From Phaeobacter sp. 11ANDIMAR09 (GTDB lineage Bacteria > Pseudomonadota > Alphaproteobacteria > Rhodobacterales > Rhodobacteraceae): 64,000 nucleotides of DNA. Below the pieces are notes generated by a model that saw only the letters and a program-made list of their open reading frames with translations, searched no databases and was not told where the DNA came from. Positions 18,452-26,752 of this stretch are shown piece after piece; within the stretch, counting starts at the first letter, position 1, and each line of letters begins with the position of its first letter. A program made the position numbers and the translations under genes. The DNA lies in contig NZ_LIKT01000002.1 in the NCBI RefSeq assembly GCF_001294455.1, positions 186,001 to 250,000 on the forward strand. Reading direction: 5' to 3'.

Positions 18452-18458
18452 CAGGATC

Positions 18459-21400
18459 TTATAGAGTTTTCAGCAGTCGTTCAGCGCTGGCACGATGCTT
18501 GTGCGCTGCTTCCAGGCGTACTGGACCGTATCCCCGTATTTCCATCGGCGCCTCCAGAATGCTGAGGCAGTCGCGATGCTTTTCGCTGTTGTATTGCGAA
18601 GTGACAGAGCGCATCGCGGCCTCATACCAGGCCAGAAGACTGCGATGCAGGCGGGCTTCTTCGTGATAGCCAAAGGGGTTGAACCGGCTGCCACGCAGGG
18701 CTTTGGCGCGGGTCAGCAGCGACAGCGCAGGACGCATCCATGGACCAAAGCGCTTTTTGACCGGGCGGCCGCGCGCATCCTTCTTTCGGCTCAGCAGGGG
18801 CGGCGCCATGTGATAGTTGACGCTGTACTCGCCTTCAAATTCTTGCGCGATCTGCTCTTTGAACCCTGCGCCGGTCATCAGGCGGGCAACTTCGAATTCA
18901 TCCTTATAGGCCATCAGTTTGAACAGGGAGCGTGCCGCGGCCTCGGTGAGCTCATCCTTGGCATGATCGGGCAGCAGGCTGCGAAAGCCCTCCAGAATGT
19001 CCGTGTAACGCTGGGCATAGGCGGGGTCCTGGTAGTCTACAAGGAACTTCGCGCGACGGTCGATGATCTCTTGCAGGCCGTCTTCTTCCTGGGCCTGTTC
19101 TGAATAGAACTGCGACACCAATTCCGGGTTCACCGCCATGGCGCGACCAATGGTAAAGGCGAGGTGGTTCTTGTCGATGGCCACGCCATTCAGCTCGATC
19201 GCTTGTTCGAGCGCCGCCTGGCTGACCGGAACCAGCCCTCGCTGCCAAGCAAAGCCAAGCATCATCACATTGGCCAAAACCGCATCCCCCAAAAGGGCTT
19301 CGGCGGCCTCATTGGCGTTGAAACCATCAAGGTTTTCGGGACCAACAGCAGCTTCGATTTGCTTCTCGCGCACCCCGGCCATCAGATCCGCGTCACGGCG
19401 CAGCACCAGATCCCCGGTGGGCATCTCGGCGCGGTTCAGCACGATTCGGGTACCTGCGCGGTAATGCGCCGAGGCTTTAGGCGCTGAACTGACCACCAGA
19501 TCACAGCCAATCACCGCATCAGCGGCGGCCTGGTCAATGCGTACCTGGTTCAGGCTGTCGGGGCTGGCAGAGAGGCGGATATAGCTGAGCACGGTGCCAA
19601 ATTTCTGCGCAAAGCCGGTAAAGTCCAACACGCTGGAGCCTTTGCCCTCAAGATGTGCCGCCATGGTGATCAATGCGCCAACGGTGACAACGCCAGTGCC
19701 GCCTACGCCTGTGACCAACAGGTCAAAGGGTTTGTCCAGCGCGGGCAGTTCAGGCGCAGGTAGCTTTGCCGCCAGAGCGTCGCGGTCCAGACCCGCAGGC
19801 AGTTTCTTGCGCCGCTGACCGCCTTTAACGGTGACAAAGCTGGGGCAGAAGCCGTTCAGGCAAGAGAAGTCTTTGTTGCAGCTAGAGAGGTTGATCTTGC
19901 GTTTGCGGCCAAAGGCGGTCTCTTTGGGTTCGACGCTCAGGCAGTTGCTCTCGATCGAGCAATCCCCGCAGCCTTCGCAGACCAGATCGTTGATGAAGGC
20001 AAACTTCTTGGGGTCTTCCATGGTGCCACGCTTGCGGCGGCGGCGCTTTTCGGTTGCGCAGGTCTGCTCGTAGATCAGGCAAGACACACCTTTGACCTCG
20101 CGCAGCTCGCGCTGGACAAGGTCCATATCGGCCCGGTCATGGAATGTGGTCCCTGCCGGAAAGTCACCCCGGTTGAATTTGTCGATATTGTCCGAGACCA
20201 ACGCGATGCGCTGCACCCCTTCGGCGCGGCAGGTCTGGGCGATGCCCAAAACGCTGACTGGGCCGTCCACCGGCTGGCCTCCGGTCATCGCAACCGCATC
20301 GTTATACAGGATCTTATAGGTGATATTGGTGCGCGCCGCGACCGCCTGGCGGATGGCGAGCGAGCCCGAATGATACCAGGTGCCTTCGCCAAGGTTCTGG
20401 AAGATATGTTTGCCGCCATTGTACTGCGAGGCCGCAGTCCAAGTGACGCCTTCGCCGCCCATCTGCGCATAGCCCGAGGTGTCGCGGTCCATCCAGCTGG
20501 CCATGACGTGGCAGCCAATGCCGGATTTGGCCTCGCTGCCCTCGGGCAGTTTGGTTGAGGTGTTGTGCGGGCAGCCCGAGCAGAAATAGGGGGTGCGATT
20601 TGCGCCGGGCACATTGACCAGTTTGGGCGGCTCGGCCAACAGCGCGGCGGCCTTGGCGGGGAGGCCTTCGCCGGGGAAGAATGTGTCCAGACGTGCGGCC
20701 ACGATGGGAGCCAGCATCAGCGGACTCAGCTCACCGGTCCAGGGCACCAGTGGTTCGCCCTGGCTGTCGTATTTGCCCACCATCTTATTGGGCTTGTCAC
20801 CGGGCCAGTCGTAGAAATACTCCTTGAACTGGCTCTCGATAATACCGCGTTTTTCCTCGACAACCAGTACTTCTTCTTTGCCGCGCACAAAGCGCAGCGC
20901 TTCTGGGCGGGCCAGGGGCCAGACCATGCCAACCTTGTAGATGTCGATGCCAAGACGGCGGCAGGCTTCCTCGTCCAGGCCCAGAAGGCGCAGCGCCTCC
21001 ATCAGGTCCAGATGGCCTTTGCCGGTGGTGACAAAGCCAAAACTGGCCGCGTCAATATCGTAGATGCGGCGGTCGATTGGATTGGCCTCGGCAAAGGCGC
21101 GCACCGCCTTGATCTTGGCGCGGATACGGGTCTCGATCTCCGGCGAGGGCAGATCGGCGCGGCGGATATGCAGCCCGCCGGGGTAATCGGGTAGCTCAGG
21201 GTAGATGAAATCACGATCCGTCTGCAGTTCCACCGAACGCGCGCTTTCAACGGTCTCGGAAACCGCCTTGAAGCCAACCCAGGTGCCGGAGTAGCGCGAC
21301 AGGGCAAAGCCATACTCGCCGTAGGTCAGAAACTCCGAGACATCCGCGGGGTTCAGTACCGGCATGAACCAGGACATAAAGGCGACGTCAGACTGGTGTG

Positions 21401-21881
21401 GCATCGAAGAGCTGACACAGCCGTGGTCATCACCGGCAACCACCAGGACGCCGCCCTTAGCAGAGGAGCCATAGGCGTTGCCGTGTTTCAGTGCATCGCC
21501 AGACCGGTCCACGCCGGGGCCTTTGCCGTACCACATGGAAAAGACGCCTTCGACCTCGCAATGGGGGTCCAGAATGGCCTGCTGCGCCCCCAGCACTGCG
21601 GTGGCGCCGAGATCTTCGTTCACTGCAGGCATGAAGGTGACCCGGTTGTCTTCCATCCGTTGCCGCGAGCGCCAGAACTCCAGATCGACGGCCCCCAGCG
21701 GCGAGCCGCGATAGCCGGAAACAAAACCGGCCGTGTTCATCCCAGCCAACCGATCCCGCCGGGCCTGATCCAGCATCACCCGAGCCAGCGCCTGGGTGCC
21801 GGTGAGAAACACGCGGCCTTTGGTCTGCTCGTAGCGGTCGTCTAGTTTGTAGCTGCGAAAGTCATGGCTCAGCTCGGTCAT
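18459..21881 (-). CDS. Indolepyruvate ferredoxin oxidoreductase, fused alpha/beta form
   Basis: 1140 aa, a single chain joining IorA- and IorB-like parts. The N-terminal half has the pyrimidine/transketolase-like regions with KGPGVDRSGDALKHGN, and GIGCHVMASWMDRDTSGY with GGEGVTW for thiamine diphosphate. Cysteines in CSGCPHNTS, CEGCGDCSIESNCLSVEP and CNKDFSCLNGFCPSF should bind iron-sulfur clusters. The gamma-type domain VTGVGGTGVVTVG follows at mid-C-terminus. The enzyme oxidises aryl pyruvates from aromatic amino acids to arylacetyl-CoA, reducing ferredoxin. A divergent Lrp-type regulator at 22047 is the natural candidate controller. An Ior paralogue acting on another 2-oxoacid is possible. 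Confidence 0.9.
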   Translation of the reverse strand: MTELSHDFRSYKLDDRYEQTKGRVFLTGTQALARVMLDQARRDRLAGMNTAGFVSGYRGSPLGAVDLEFWRSRQRMEDNRVTFMPAVNEDLGATAVLGAQQAILDPHCEVEGVFSMWYGKGPGVDRSGDALKHGNAYGSSAKGGVLVVAGDDHGCVSSSMPHQSDVAFMSWFMPVLNPADVSEFLTYGEYGFALSRYSGTWVGFKAVSETVESARSVELQTDRDFIYPELPDYPGGLHIRRADLPSPEIETRIRAKIKAVRAFAEANPIDRRIYDIDAASFGFVTTGKGHLDLMEALRLLGLDEEACRRLGIDIYKVGMVWPLARPEALRFVRGKEEVLVVEEKRGIIESQFKEYFYDWPGDKPNKMVGKYDSQGEPLVPWTGELSPLMLAPIVAARLDTFFPGEGLPAKAAALLAEPPKLVNVPGANRTPYFCSGCPHNTSTKLPEGSEAKSGIGCHVMASWMDRDTSGYAQMGGEGVTWTAASQYNGGKHIFQNLGEGTWYHSGSLAIRQAVAARTNITYKILYNDAVAMTGGQPVDGPVSVLGIAQTCRAEGVQRIALVSDNIDKFNRGDFPAGTTFHDRADMDLVQRELREVKGVSCLIYEQTCATEKRRRRKRGTMEDPKKFAFINDLVCEGCGDCSIESNCLSVEPKETAFGRKRKINLSSCNKDFSCLNGFCPSFVTVKGGQRRKKLPAGLDRDALAAKLPAPELPALDKPFDLLVTGVGGTGVVTVGALITMAAHLEGKGSSVLDFTGFAQKFGTVLSYIRLSASPDSLNQVRIDQAAADAVIGCDLVVSSAPKASAHYRAGTRIVLNRAEMPTGDLVLRRDADLMAGVREKQIEAAVGPENLDGFNANEAAEALLGDAVLANVMMLGFAWQRGLVPVSQAALEQAIELNGVAIDKNHLAFTIGRAMAVNPELVSQFYSEQAQEEDGLQEIIDRRAKFLVDYQDPAYAQRYTDILEGFRSLLPDHAKDELTEAAARSLFKLMAYKDEFEVARLMTGAGFKEQIAQEFEGEYSVNYHMAPPLLSRKKDARGRPVKKRFGPWMRPALSLLTRAKALRGSRFNPFGYHEEARLHRSLLAWYEAAMRSVTSQYNSEKHRDCLSILEAPMEIRGYGPVRLEAAHKHRASAERLLKTL

Positions 21882-21963
21882 TCTGGTGGTCCTTGCGGGT
21901 GGGAATGCTGGGACGCGCGGGGAGGGCGCAGGGTTCAGGCATAATATTTCGCTTGAGGTGAAA

Positions 21964-22034
21964 AGATCTGTCTGAATTGCTGGTTTTGAGATCTGATTTG
22001 GATATATTGACCATCATCAATGCTGGTTTAGGAT
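21964..22034 (+). promoter_or_regulatory. Probable promoter and repeated AGATCTG sites for the Lrp-type gene
   Basis: TTGACC (22007-22012) and TAGGAT (22029-22034) are 16 nt apart, just before the regulator gene. AGATCTG occurs at 21964-21970 and again at 21989-21995, 25 nt apart, in an AT-rich stretch between the divergent genes; these may be part of an Lrp operator. Low certainty. Confidence 0.4.
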
Positions 22035-22046
22035 AAATTTACAGAA

Positions 22047-22514
22047 ATGCAGCCTCTGGACGACCGCGACCGCAATATTTTGCGACTATTGCAGGAAGAT
22101 TCTCGCATCTCGAATGCCGAGCTTTCCGACAGGGTGGGCATGTCGCCTTCGGCGCTGTGGCGCCGGGTGCGCGCATTGGAGGAGACCGGGGTGATCGAGC
22201 GCTATGGCGCAGTGGTCAATGCACCGGCCATGGGGCTGGGGTTTCAGGCCATCGTGCATGTGCAGCTCACCCGCCATGACCCGGAAAAACTGACCGAGTT
22301 CATCCGGGCAGTTGAACTGAGTCCGTTGGTGCAGGAGTGTTATGCCACGACCGGGCAGTCTGACTATCAATTGCGCGTGCTTGCCCCGGATCTGGAAGCC
22401 TATAACCGGTTTCTGGAAGAATTCCTGTTTCGCCTGCCTGCGGTTGCCAGCGCGCAAACCAATGTTGTTCTGCGCACGATCAAACGTGATCAACCCGTGG
22501 TACTGTCAGGCTGA
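22047..22514 (+). CDS. Lrp/AsnC family transcriptional regulator
   Basis: 155 aa. The N-terminus LDDRDRNILRLLQEDSRIS, with NAELSDRVGMSPSALWRRVRALEETGVI, is the typical Lrp winged helix; the C-terminal RAM domain includes HVQLTRHDPEKL and CYATTGQSDY, the effector-binding face (usually an amino acid). Being divergent from indolepyruvate oxidoreductase, it probably controls aromatic amino acid breakdown in response to an amino acid. That regulatory link is inferred from position only. Confidence 0.9.
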   Translation: MQPLDDRDRNILRLLQEDSRISNAELSDRVGMSPSALWRRVRALEETGVIERYGAVVNAPAMGLGFQAIVHVQLTRHDPEKLTEFIRAVELSPLVQECYATTGQSDYQLRVLAPDLEAYNRFLEEFLFRLPAVASAQTNVVLRTIKRDQPVVLSG

Positions 22515-22547
22515 CCTGACGGGCCGCATAGGCAGGCCCCTGTCAGG
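22515..22547. terminator. Hairpin between convergent Lrp and DUF3307 genes
   Basis: CCTGACGGGCC (22515-22525) pairs with GGCCCCTGTCAGG (22535-22547) leaving a 2 nt bulge. It starts right after the Lrp-type stop codon. There is no clear T-run, so it may work as an RNA-end stabiliser rather than an intrinsic terminator. Confidence 0.5.
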
Positions 22548-22566
22548 GGAGGTCTTGAGAGCGGGG

Positions 22567-22992
22567 TTAGCAGGCGAAGCACTTAACCCAGGCGGCAGTC
22601 ATGGCGATATAGCTGAGCTGATGCAGGCATTGATCGGTTCCCATGGCGCGCCAAAAGGAGGCTTGCTGCGGGTTGAGATCTTTCTTTTCGGAGTAATGCG
22701 CCTTGCCGTAATCAATATGGAAATGCACCACCCACTCCAGGAAGCAGATCAGCAGAATAAAGCCGACCGAGGCCCCCATCAGGACGAAGACCACAACGGA
22801 AAACAGCGCGTGAACACCGGCGTGTTGCGCGCGCCCGGCGTGCAGGTATTCGTCCCGGCCTGACAGCATTTTGGGGGTCTGCAAAAAGAAGTCGGCAAAA
22901 AGATGTTTGATCTGCAAAAGGCAGAGCAAAATCAACACGGATCCGACAAGTCCTGGCAAAGGCATTCCCCTGATATCAATACCCGAAACCAT
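22567..22992 (-). CDS. DUF3307-like small membrane protein
   Basis: About 141 aa, strongly hydrophobic. LVGSVLILLCLLQIKHLFADFFLQT carries the HLFADF pattern of DUF3307 proteins, followed by HAGVHALFSVVVFVLMG, a second membrane stretch with FLEWVVHFHIDYGK, and a C-terminal hydrophobic helix. Function of the family is not known. Start is uncertain: ATG 22992 and ATG 22965 (AGGGGA directly before) are both possible, and the frame is open to 23061. It is convergent with the Lrp-type gene. Confidence 0.65.
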   Translation of the reverse strand: MVSGIDIRGMPLPGLVGSVLILLCLLQIKHLFADFFLQTPKMLSGRDEYLHAGRAQHAGVHALFSVVVFVLMGASVGFILLICFLEWVVHFHIDYGKAHYSEKKDLNPQQASFWRAMGTDQCLHQLSYIAMTAAWVKCFAC

Positions 22993-23153
22993 ACGGGTTT
23001 TTCTCTGGCTGGCAAATACTGTGTAGCAGGGATGCCGTAACGGGACAGTGAACTTCATCACATGCGGGCAGGTGTTCAGCCATTGCCTGTCAGGTGCAAA
23101 CCGCGCTAGGCATAGGGCATCTGTTTTGCTGCAGCCAAAGTTGGAGCTCTCCC

Positions 23154-26100
23154 ATAGAACCTTCTCTGTTTCGTTTTATCTGGAAATATTCCAAACGCGA
23201 CCAAGTTGTTCTGCTGTTGGTCACTGCCTGTCTGTTCCCACTGCTGTATCTGACGTTGGAATTGCCCAAACGGATCATCAATGACGCCATTGGGGCGCAG
23301 AGTGATCGTATTGAACTATTTGGCTACTCAGTCGAAAAGCTTGATTACCTGTGGATTCTTTGTGCTGGTTTTCTGGTTGCAGTTCTGGCGCATGGCCTGC
23401 TGAAGATGCGTATCAATACCATGAAGGGGGTGCTGGCCGAGCGCATGTTGCGGCGCTTTCGCTATCAGATGATCGCGCGGGTTTTGCGCTTTCCGCAGCC
23501 CTATTTCGAGCGGGTCAGCCAGGGGGAGCTGGTCTCGATGATCACCTCTGAGAGCGAGCCGATGGGAGGCTTGATGGGGGATGCGGTCAGCCAGCCGGTG
23601 CTGCAAGCCGGACAGATGCTGACTATCCTGTTTTTCCTCTTTACCCAAAGCCCCTGGTTTGGGTTGGCTGCGGTGGCGTTGATCCCTTTGCAGGGCTGGT
23701 TGATCCCGATGTTGCAGCGCCAGATAAACCTGTTGAACAAGACCCGCATTCATCAAGTGCGGGCGCTTGCTTCAGAGATCGGTGAAAGCGCTGCGGGCGC
23801 TGCGACCCTGCGCATCAATGGCGGCTGGCGCTACCGGATGGCGGTGATCACGGACAGGCTGGGGCGGCTTTACGATATCCGGTTTCAGATCTACCAGAAA
23901 AAGTTCTTCATGAAGTTCCTCAACAACTTCATCACCAATCTAACGCCCTTTTTCTTTTATGCCGTTGGCGGCTATCTGGTGCTTCAGGGAGAAGTCTCGC
24001 TTGGGGCGCTGGTGGCGGCACTGGCCGCCTACAAAGATCTTGCCTCACCCTGGAAAGAACTGCTGGCCTACTACAATCAAACCCAGGATATGGCCCTGCG
24101 CTGGGATGTGATCCTCGAGCGCTTTGCCCCCACAGGCATGGTCCGTGAAGAGCTGATGTCTGGCGAACCAGAAGAGCTGGTGCATCTAAAGGGCGATGTG
24201 ACGCTCAAATCGGTCAATGTGCGGGATGCAGATGGTAATCTGGTGCTGGAAGATCTGAATGCAAACCTGCCTGCGGGGCAGGTCATTGGCATTGCTGCGC
24301 CCTCTGAAGAAGACAGGCGTGCGATGGCGGAGCTACTGACACGTGAGGTTCTGCCCTCGGCCGGGCAGGTAACGATCTCCGGTCAGGATCTGCGCGATCT
24401 GCATCAGGCGGTTCTGGCGCTGCGGATTGGCCATGTGACCTCGCGCCCGGTGCTGTTTCAGGGATCTTTTGGCGACAACGTGATGATGCCGATGCGTCAT
24501 CGCCCCAAGGGCAGCGCCCAAGACGCGGCGCGCTTTCTGGCGGCGCAGCAGGCCGGCAACAGCTCGGACCCCTATGATGCGCCCTGGCTGGACCCGGCGC
24601 TTGCGGGGTTTGCCAGCGAGCACGATCTGCGCGATTGGTGGGTGCAGTTGCTGGCCGGGATCGGCACCGACAGTGCCTTGTTCCGGCGGGGCATGGAGCA
24701 GAGCTTTGACAGCATGCAGCATCCGCGCCTGGCGCAAAGCCTGGTAGATCTACGTCCCAAAGTGCGCGCCGCTGTGATTGATGCGGATCTGGGCAGCCAG
24801 GTCCACGGCTTGGCTCGGGATGAATATAACCCGGCCCTGCCTGTGGCGGAAAACCTGCTCTATGCAACGCTTCGCGCCCCGGTCTCCGAGGATATGCTGC
24901 GCGAACATGTGGATTTTCTGGACCGCTTGCGCGAGCTGAAACTGGTTGACGATTTGGTGACCTTGACGCAGGACGTGGTGGATATCCTGCGGCAGATTTT
25001 TGGCATGGATGGCACGGATCATCCGCTTTTTCGCAAGCTGGGCCTTGACCCCAAAGCCTATGAGCGCGCCTCCGCGCTGGTCGACAAGACGCGGAGCAAG
25101 GGGGCTGAGGTTCTGGAGCACGATGAGCTGGCGCAATTGATGGTAGTGCCCTTCAGCATCTCGGCCGAACAGATTGGCCCGGCTTTCACGGATGAGATGA
25201 AAGCGCGTATTCTCGCCTTCCGCAAGAGCCATGCAGATGAGCTATTGGGCACCCTGTCGGATGTTTTTGTCAGGCTGGATGAAGCAGAATTCGCCCCCGG
25301 GTTGACCGTGTTGGAAAACGCGTTGTTCGGCAAGATTTCGGACAGCTCCGGCGCGCGTGGGGATGAACTGCGGCGCTTGGTGTCGCAGGTTTTGATCGAC
25401 AATGGCGCCCGGGACATGGTGGTCGAGCTGATCTTTGATCTGCCGATTGCTTTGGGGGGGCAGGGCTTGCCTGCCAGCTATGCCGAGCCACTGGCTTTTG
25501 CCCGTGCGACGATCAAGCGCCCCGATATCCTGCTCTTGGATTCGGCTTTCTCCAGCTATGATCTGGAGACACGGATCGCAGTGCACAAGAACCTGCGCCG
25601 CCTCTTGCCCGAGACCACGCTGGTCTATCTGGAGGCGACTTTCGAGCGGGCAGATGTTTTTGACGCCTTTTACGAGCTGCGCCAGGGCAGGCTGGTCAGT
25701 GATGATCCCCATGAAACAGTGGCCGAAGACAGCGCCGCAAGCCAGGATCTGGCCCGTAAGCTGCGGGCCTTGGAGCAGACCGAACTGTTTTCCGGCTTGA
25801 ACCGACGGCAGCTGCGGCTGCTGGCCTTTGGGGCGCGCTGGTATTCGGCCCAGGCCGGGGATGCGGTGTTTCTCAAGGATGATGTTGCCAGCGATGGTGT
25901 CTATATGATCCTCGAGGGCGAGGCCGGGCTGTTCTTGCCGCAAGACGGTCGGGAGGATCGCAGAATCACTTCGGTTGGACCGGGCAAGCTGGTGGGTGAG
26001 CTGGGGCTCATCCGCAAGGAGCCACGGGCGTTGAGCATGATCGCTGAGAGCGAATTGACCTGCCTGCGGATTGGTGAGGAGGAGTTCCTGGCCGTGGTCG

Positions 26101-26162
26101 AAAATGATGCAAATACGGCCTTTAAGCTGCTGCAGGTGGTGTCCGGCTACGTCGGGAACTGA
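23154..26162 (+). CDS. ABC exporter-like protein with degenerate, expanded ATPase and C-terminal cyclic nucleotide-binding domain
   Basis: About 1002 aa. Residues 1-320 form an ABC exporter membrane domain (six helices; the loop IGESAAGAATLRINGGWRYRM matches the family). The nucleotide domain is odd: the Walker A position reads GIAAPSEEDRRA with no G-K-S/T, the signature is LGGQGLPAS (about 767), and Walker B LLLLDSAFSS lacks the catalytic Glu. About 300 residues lie between the Q-loop region and the signature. The C-terminus (about 878-1001) is a CRP-like domain with GDAVFLKDDVASDGVYMILEGEAGLFL and GKLVGELGLI. ATP hydrolysis looks unlikely; gating by cyclic nucleotide is a guess. The start is taken as ATA 23154 with GGAG 7 nt before; GTG 23094 is the other option. 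Confidence 0.75.
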   Translation: MEPSLFRFIWKYSKRDQVVLLLVTACLFPLLYLTLELPKRIINDAIGAQSDRIELFGYSVEKLDYLWILCAGFLVAVLAHGLLKMRINTMKGVLAERMLRRFRYQMIARVLRFPQPYFERVSQGELVSMITSESEPMGGLMGDAVSQPVLQAGQMLTILFFLFTQSPWFGLAAVALIPLQGWLIPMLQRQINLLNKTRIHQVRALASEIGESAAGAATLRINGGWRYRMAVITDRLGRLYDIRFQIYQKKFFMKFLNNFITNLTPFFFYAVGGYLVLQGEVSLGALVAALAAYKDLASPWKELLAYYNQTQDMALRWDVILERFAPTGMVREELMSGEPEELVHLKGDVTLKSVNVRDADGNLVLEDLNANLPAGQVIGIAAPSEEDRRAMAELLTREVLPSAGQVTISGQDLRDLHQAVLALRIGHVTSRPVLFQGSFGDNVMMPMRHRPKGSAQDAARFLAAQQAGNSSDPYDAPWLDPALAGFASEHDLRDWWVQLLAGIGTDSALFRRGMEQSFDSMQHPRLAQSLVDLRPKVRAAVIDADLGSQVHGLARDEYNPALPVAENLLYATLRAPVSEDMLREHVDFLDRLRELKLVDDLVTLTQDVVDILRQIFGMDGTDHPLFRKLGLDPKAYERASALVDKTRSKGAEVLEHDELAQLMVVPFSISAEQIGPAFTDEMKARILAFRKSHADELLGTLSDVFVRLDEAEFAPGLTVLENALFGKISDSSGARGDELRRLVSQVLIDNGARDMVVELIFDLPIALGGQGLPASYAEPLAFARATIKRPDILLLDSAFSSYDLETRIAVHKNLRRLLPETTLVYLEATFERADVFDAFYELRQGRLVSDDPHETVAEDSAASQDLARKLRALEQTELFSGLNRRQLRLLAFGARWYSAQAGDAVFLKDDVASDGVYMILEGEAGLFLPQDGREDRRITSVGPGKLVGELGLIRKEPRALSMIAESELTCLRIGEEEFLAVVENDANTAFKLLQVVSGYVGN

Positions 26163-26298
26163 TCCGCGCCCGCGGCCACAGATCAAGGCATGCCTTGGCA
26201 GTGCCTGCCGCAGAGCCATAAGTTTAACGACGCGCATCATCGCCAGATGCGCTCGCGGGTCTGACGCCGGAGGAGCCTGACTGGAAGAGGTTGGTGGT

Positions 26299-26664
26299 CT
26301 AGCTTGGGTCGCAGAACTGACGATAAAGCAGAGCGATGAGCTCTTGCGTGTTGCGGTCCTTCAGCGAGTAATAAATGGTCTTCCCCTCGCGGCGCGTCTG
26401 CACCAGCCCCTCGTCCCGCAGTCGCGCCAGCATCTGACTGACAGCGGCCTGACGCATATCCAGCAGAGCTTCCAGCGCGCCCACCGATTTCTCCCCGGCC
26501 CCCAGATGGCACAGAATCATCAGCCGACCCTCATGGGCCAACGTTTTGAGAAAAGCGGCAGCTTCGGCGGCGCGTTCGGCCATGTCGAGAGGTGTTTCCG
26601 GGTGGAAGCCAGTCTCTGTTGCCTCTGTTGCCGTAGCAGTGGTCTCTGGGGTCTGAAGGGTCAC
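26299..26664 (-). CDS. ArsR family winged-helix transcriptional regulator
   Basis: About 121 aa. LKTLAHEGRLMILCHLG and VGALEALLDMRQAAVSQMLARLRDEGLVQTRREGKTIYYSL are classic ArsR/SmtB helices and wing. Metal-site cysteines of the ELCVCDL type are absent (MRQAAVSQ in that helix), so it may respond to another signal, as BigR/SoxR-type members do. GTG 26664 has AGGA about 10 nt upstream; ATG 26583 would give a shorter protein. The frame is open to 26784, into the end of the enolase-superfamily gene. Confidence 0.78.
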   Translation of the reverse strand: MTLQTPETTATATEATETGFHPETPLDMAERAAEAAAFLKTLAHEGRLMILCHLGAGEKSVGALEALLDMRQAAVSQMLARLRDEGLVQTRREGKTIYYSLKDRNTQELIALLYRQFCDPS

Positions 26665-26752
26665 GTATCCAACATCCTGCGGTGGGTCATCGGACCATAT
26701 TGCCTCATTTCCCGCAGGAAAGTCACCCCCCTGTGCGCGGTTCCTTACAGGG

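Noticed and set aside
26184-26197. CAAGGCATGCCTTG perfect palindrome after the ABC/CNBD gene
   Set aside because: No loop for an RNA hairpin and no promoter nearby; 14 nt palindromes can arise by chance, so not listed as a feature.
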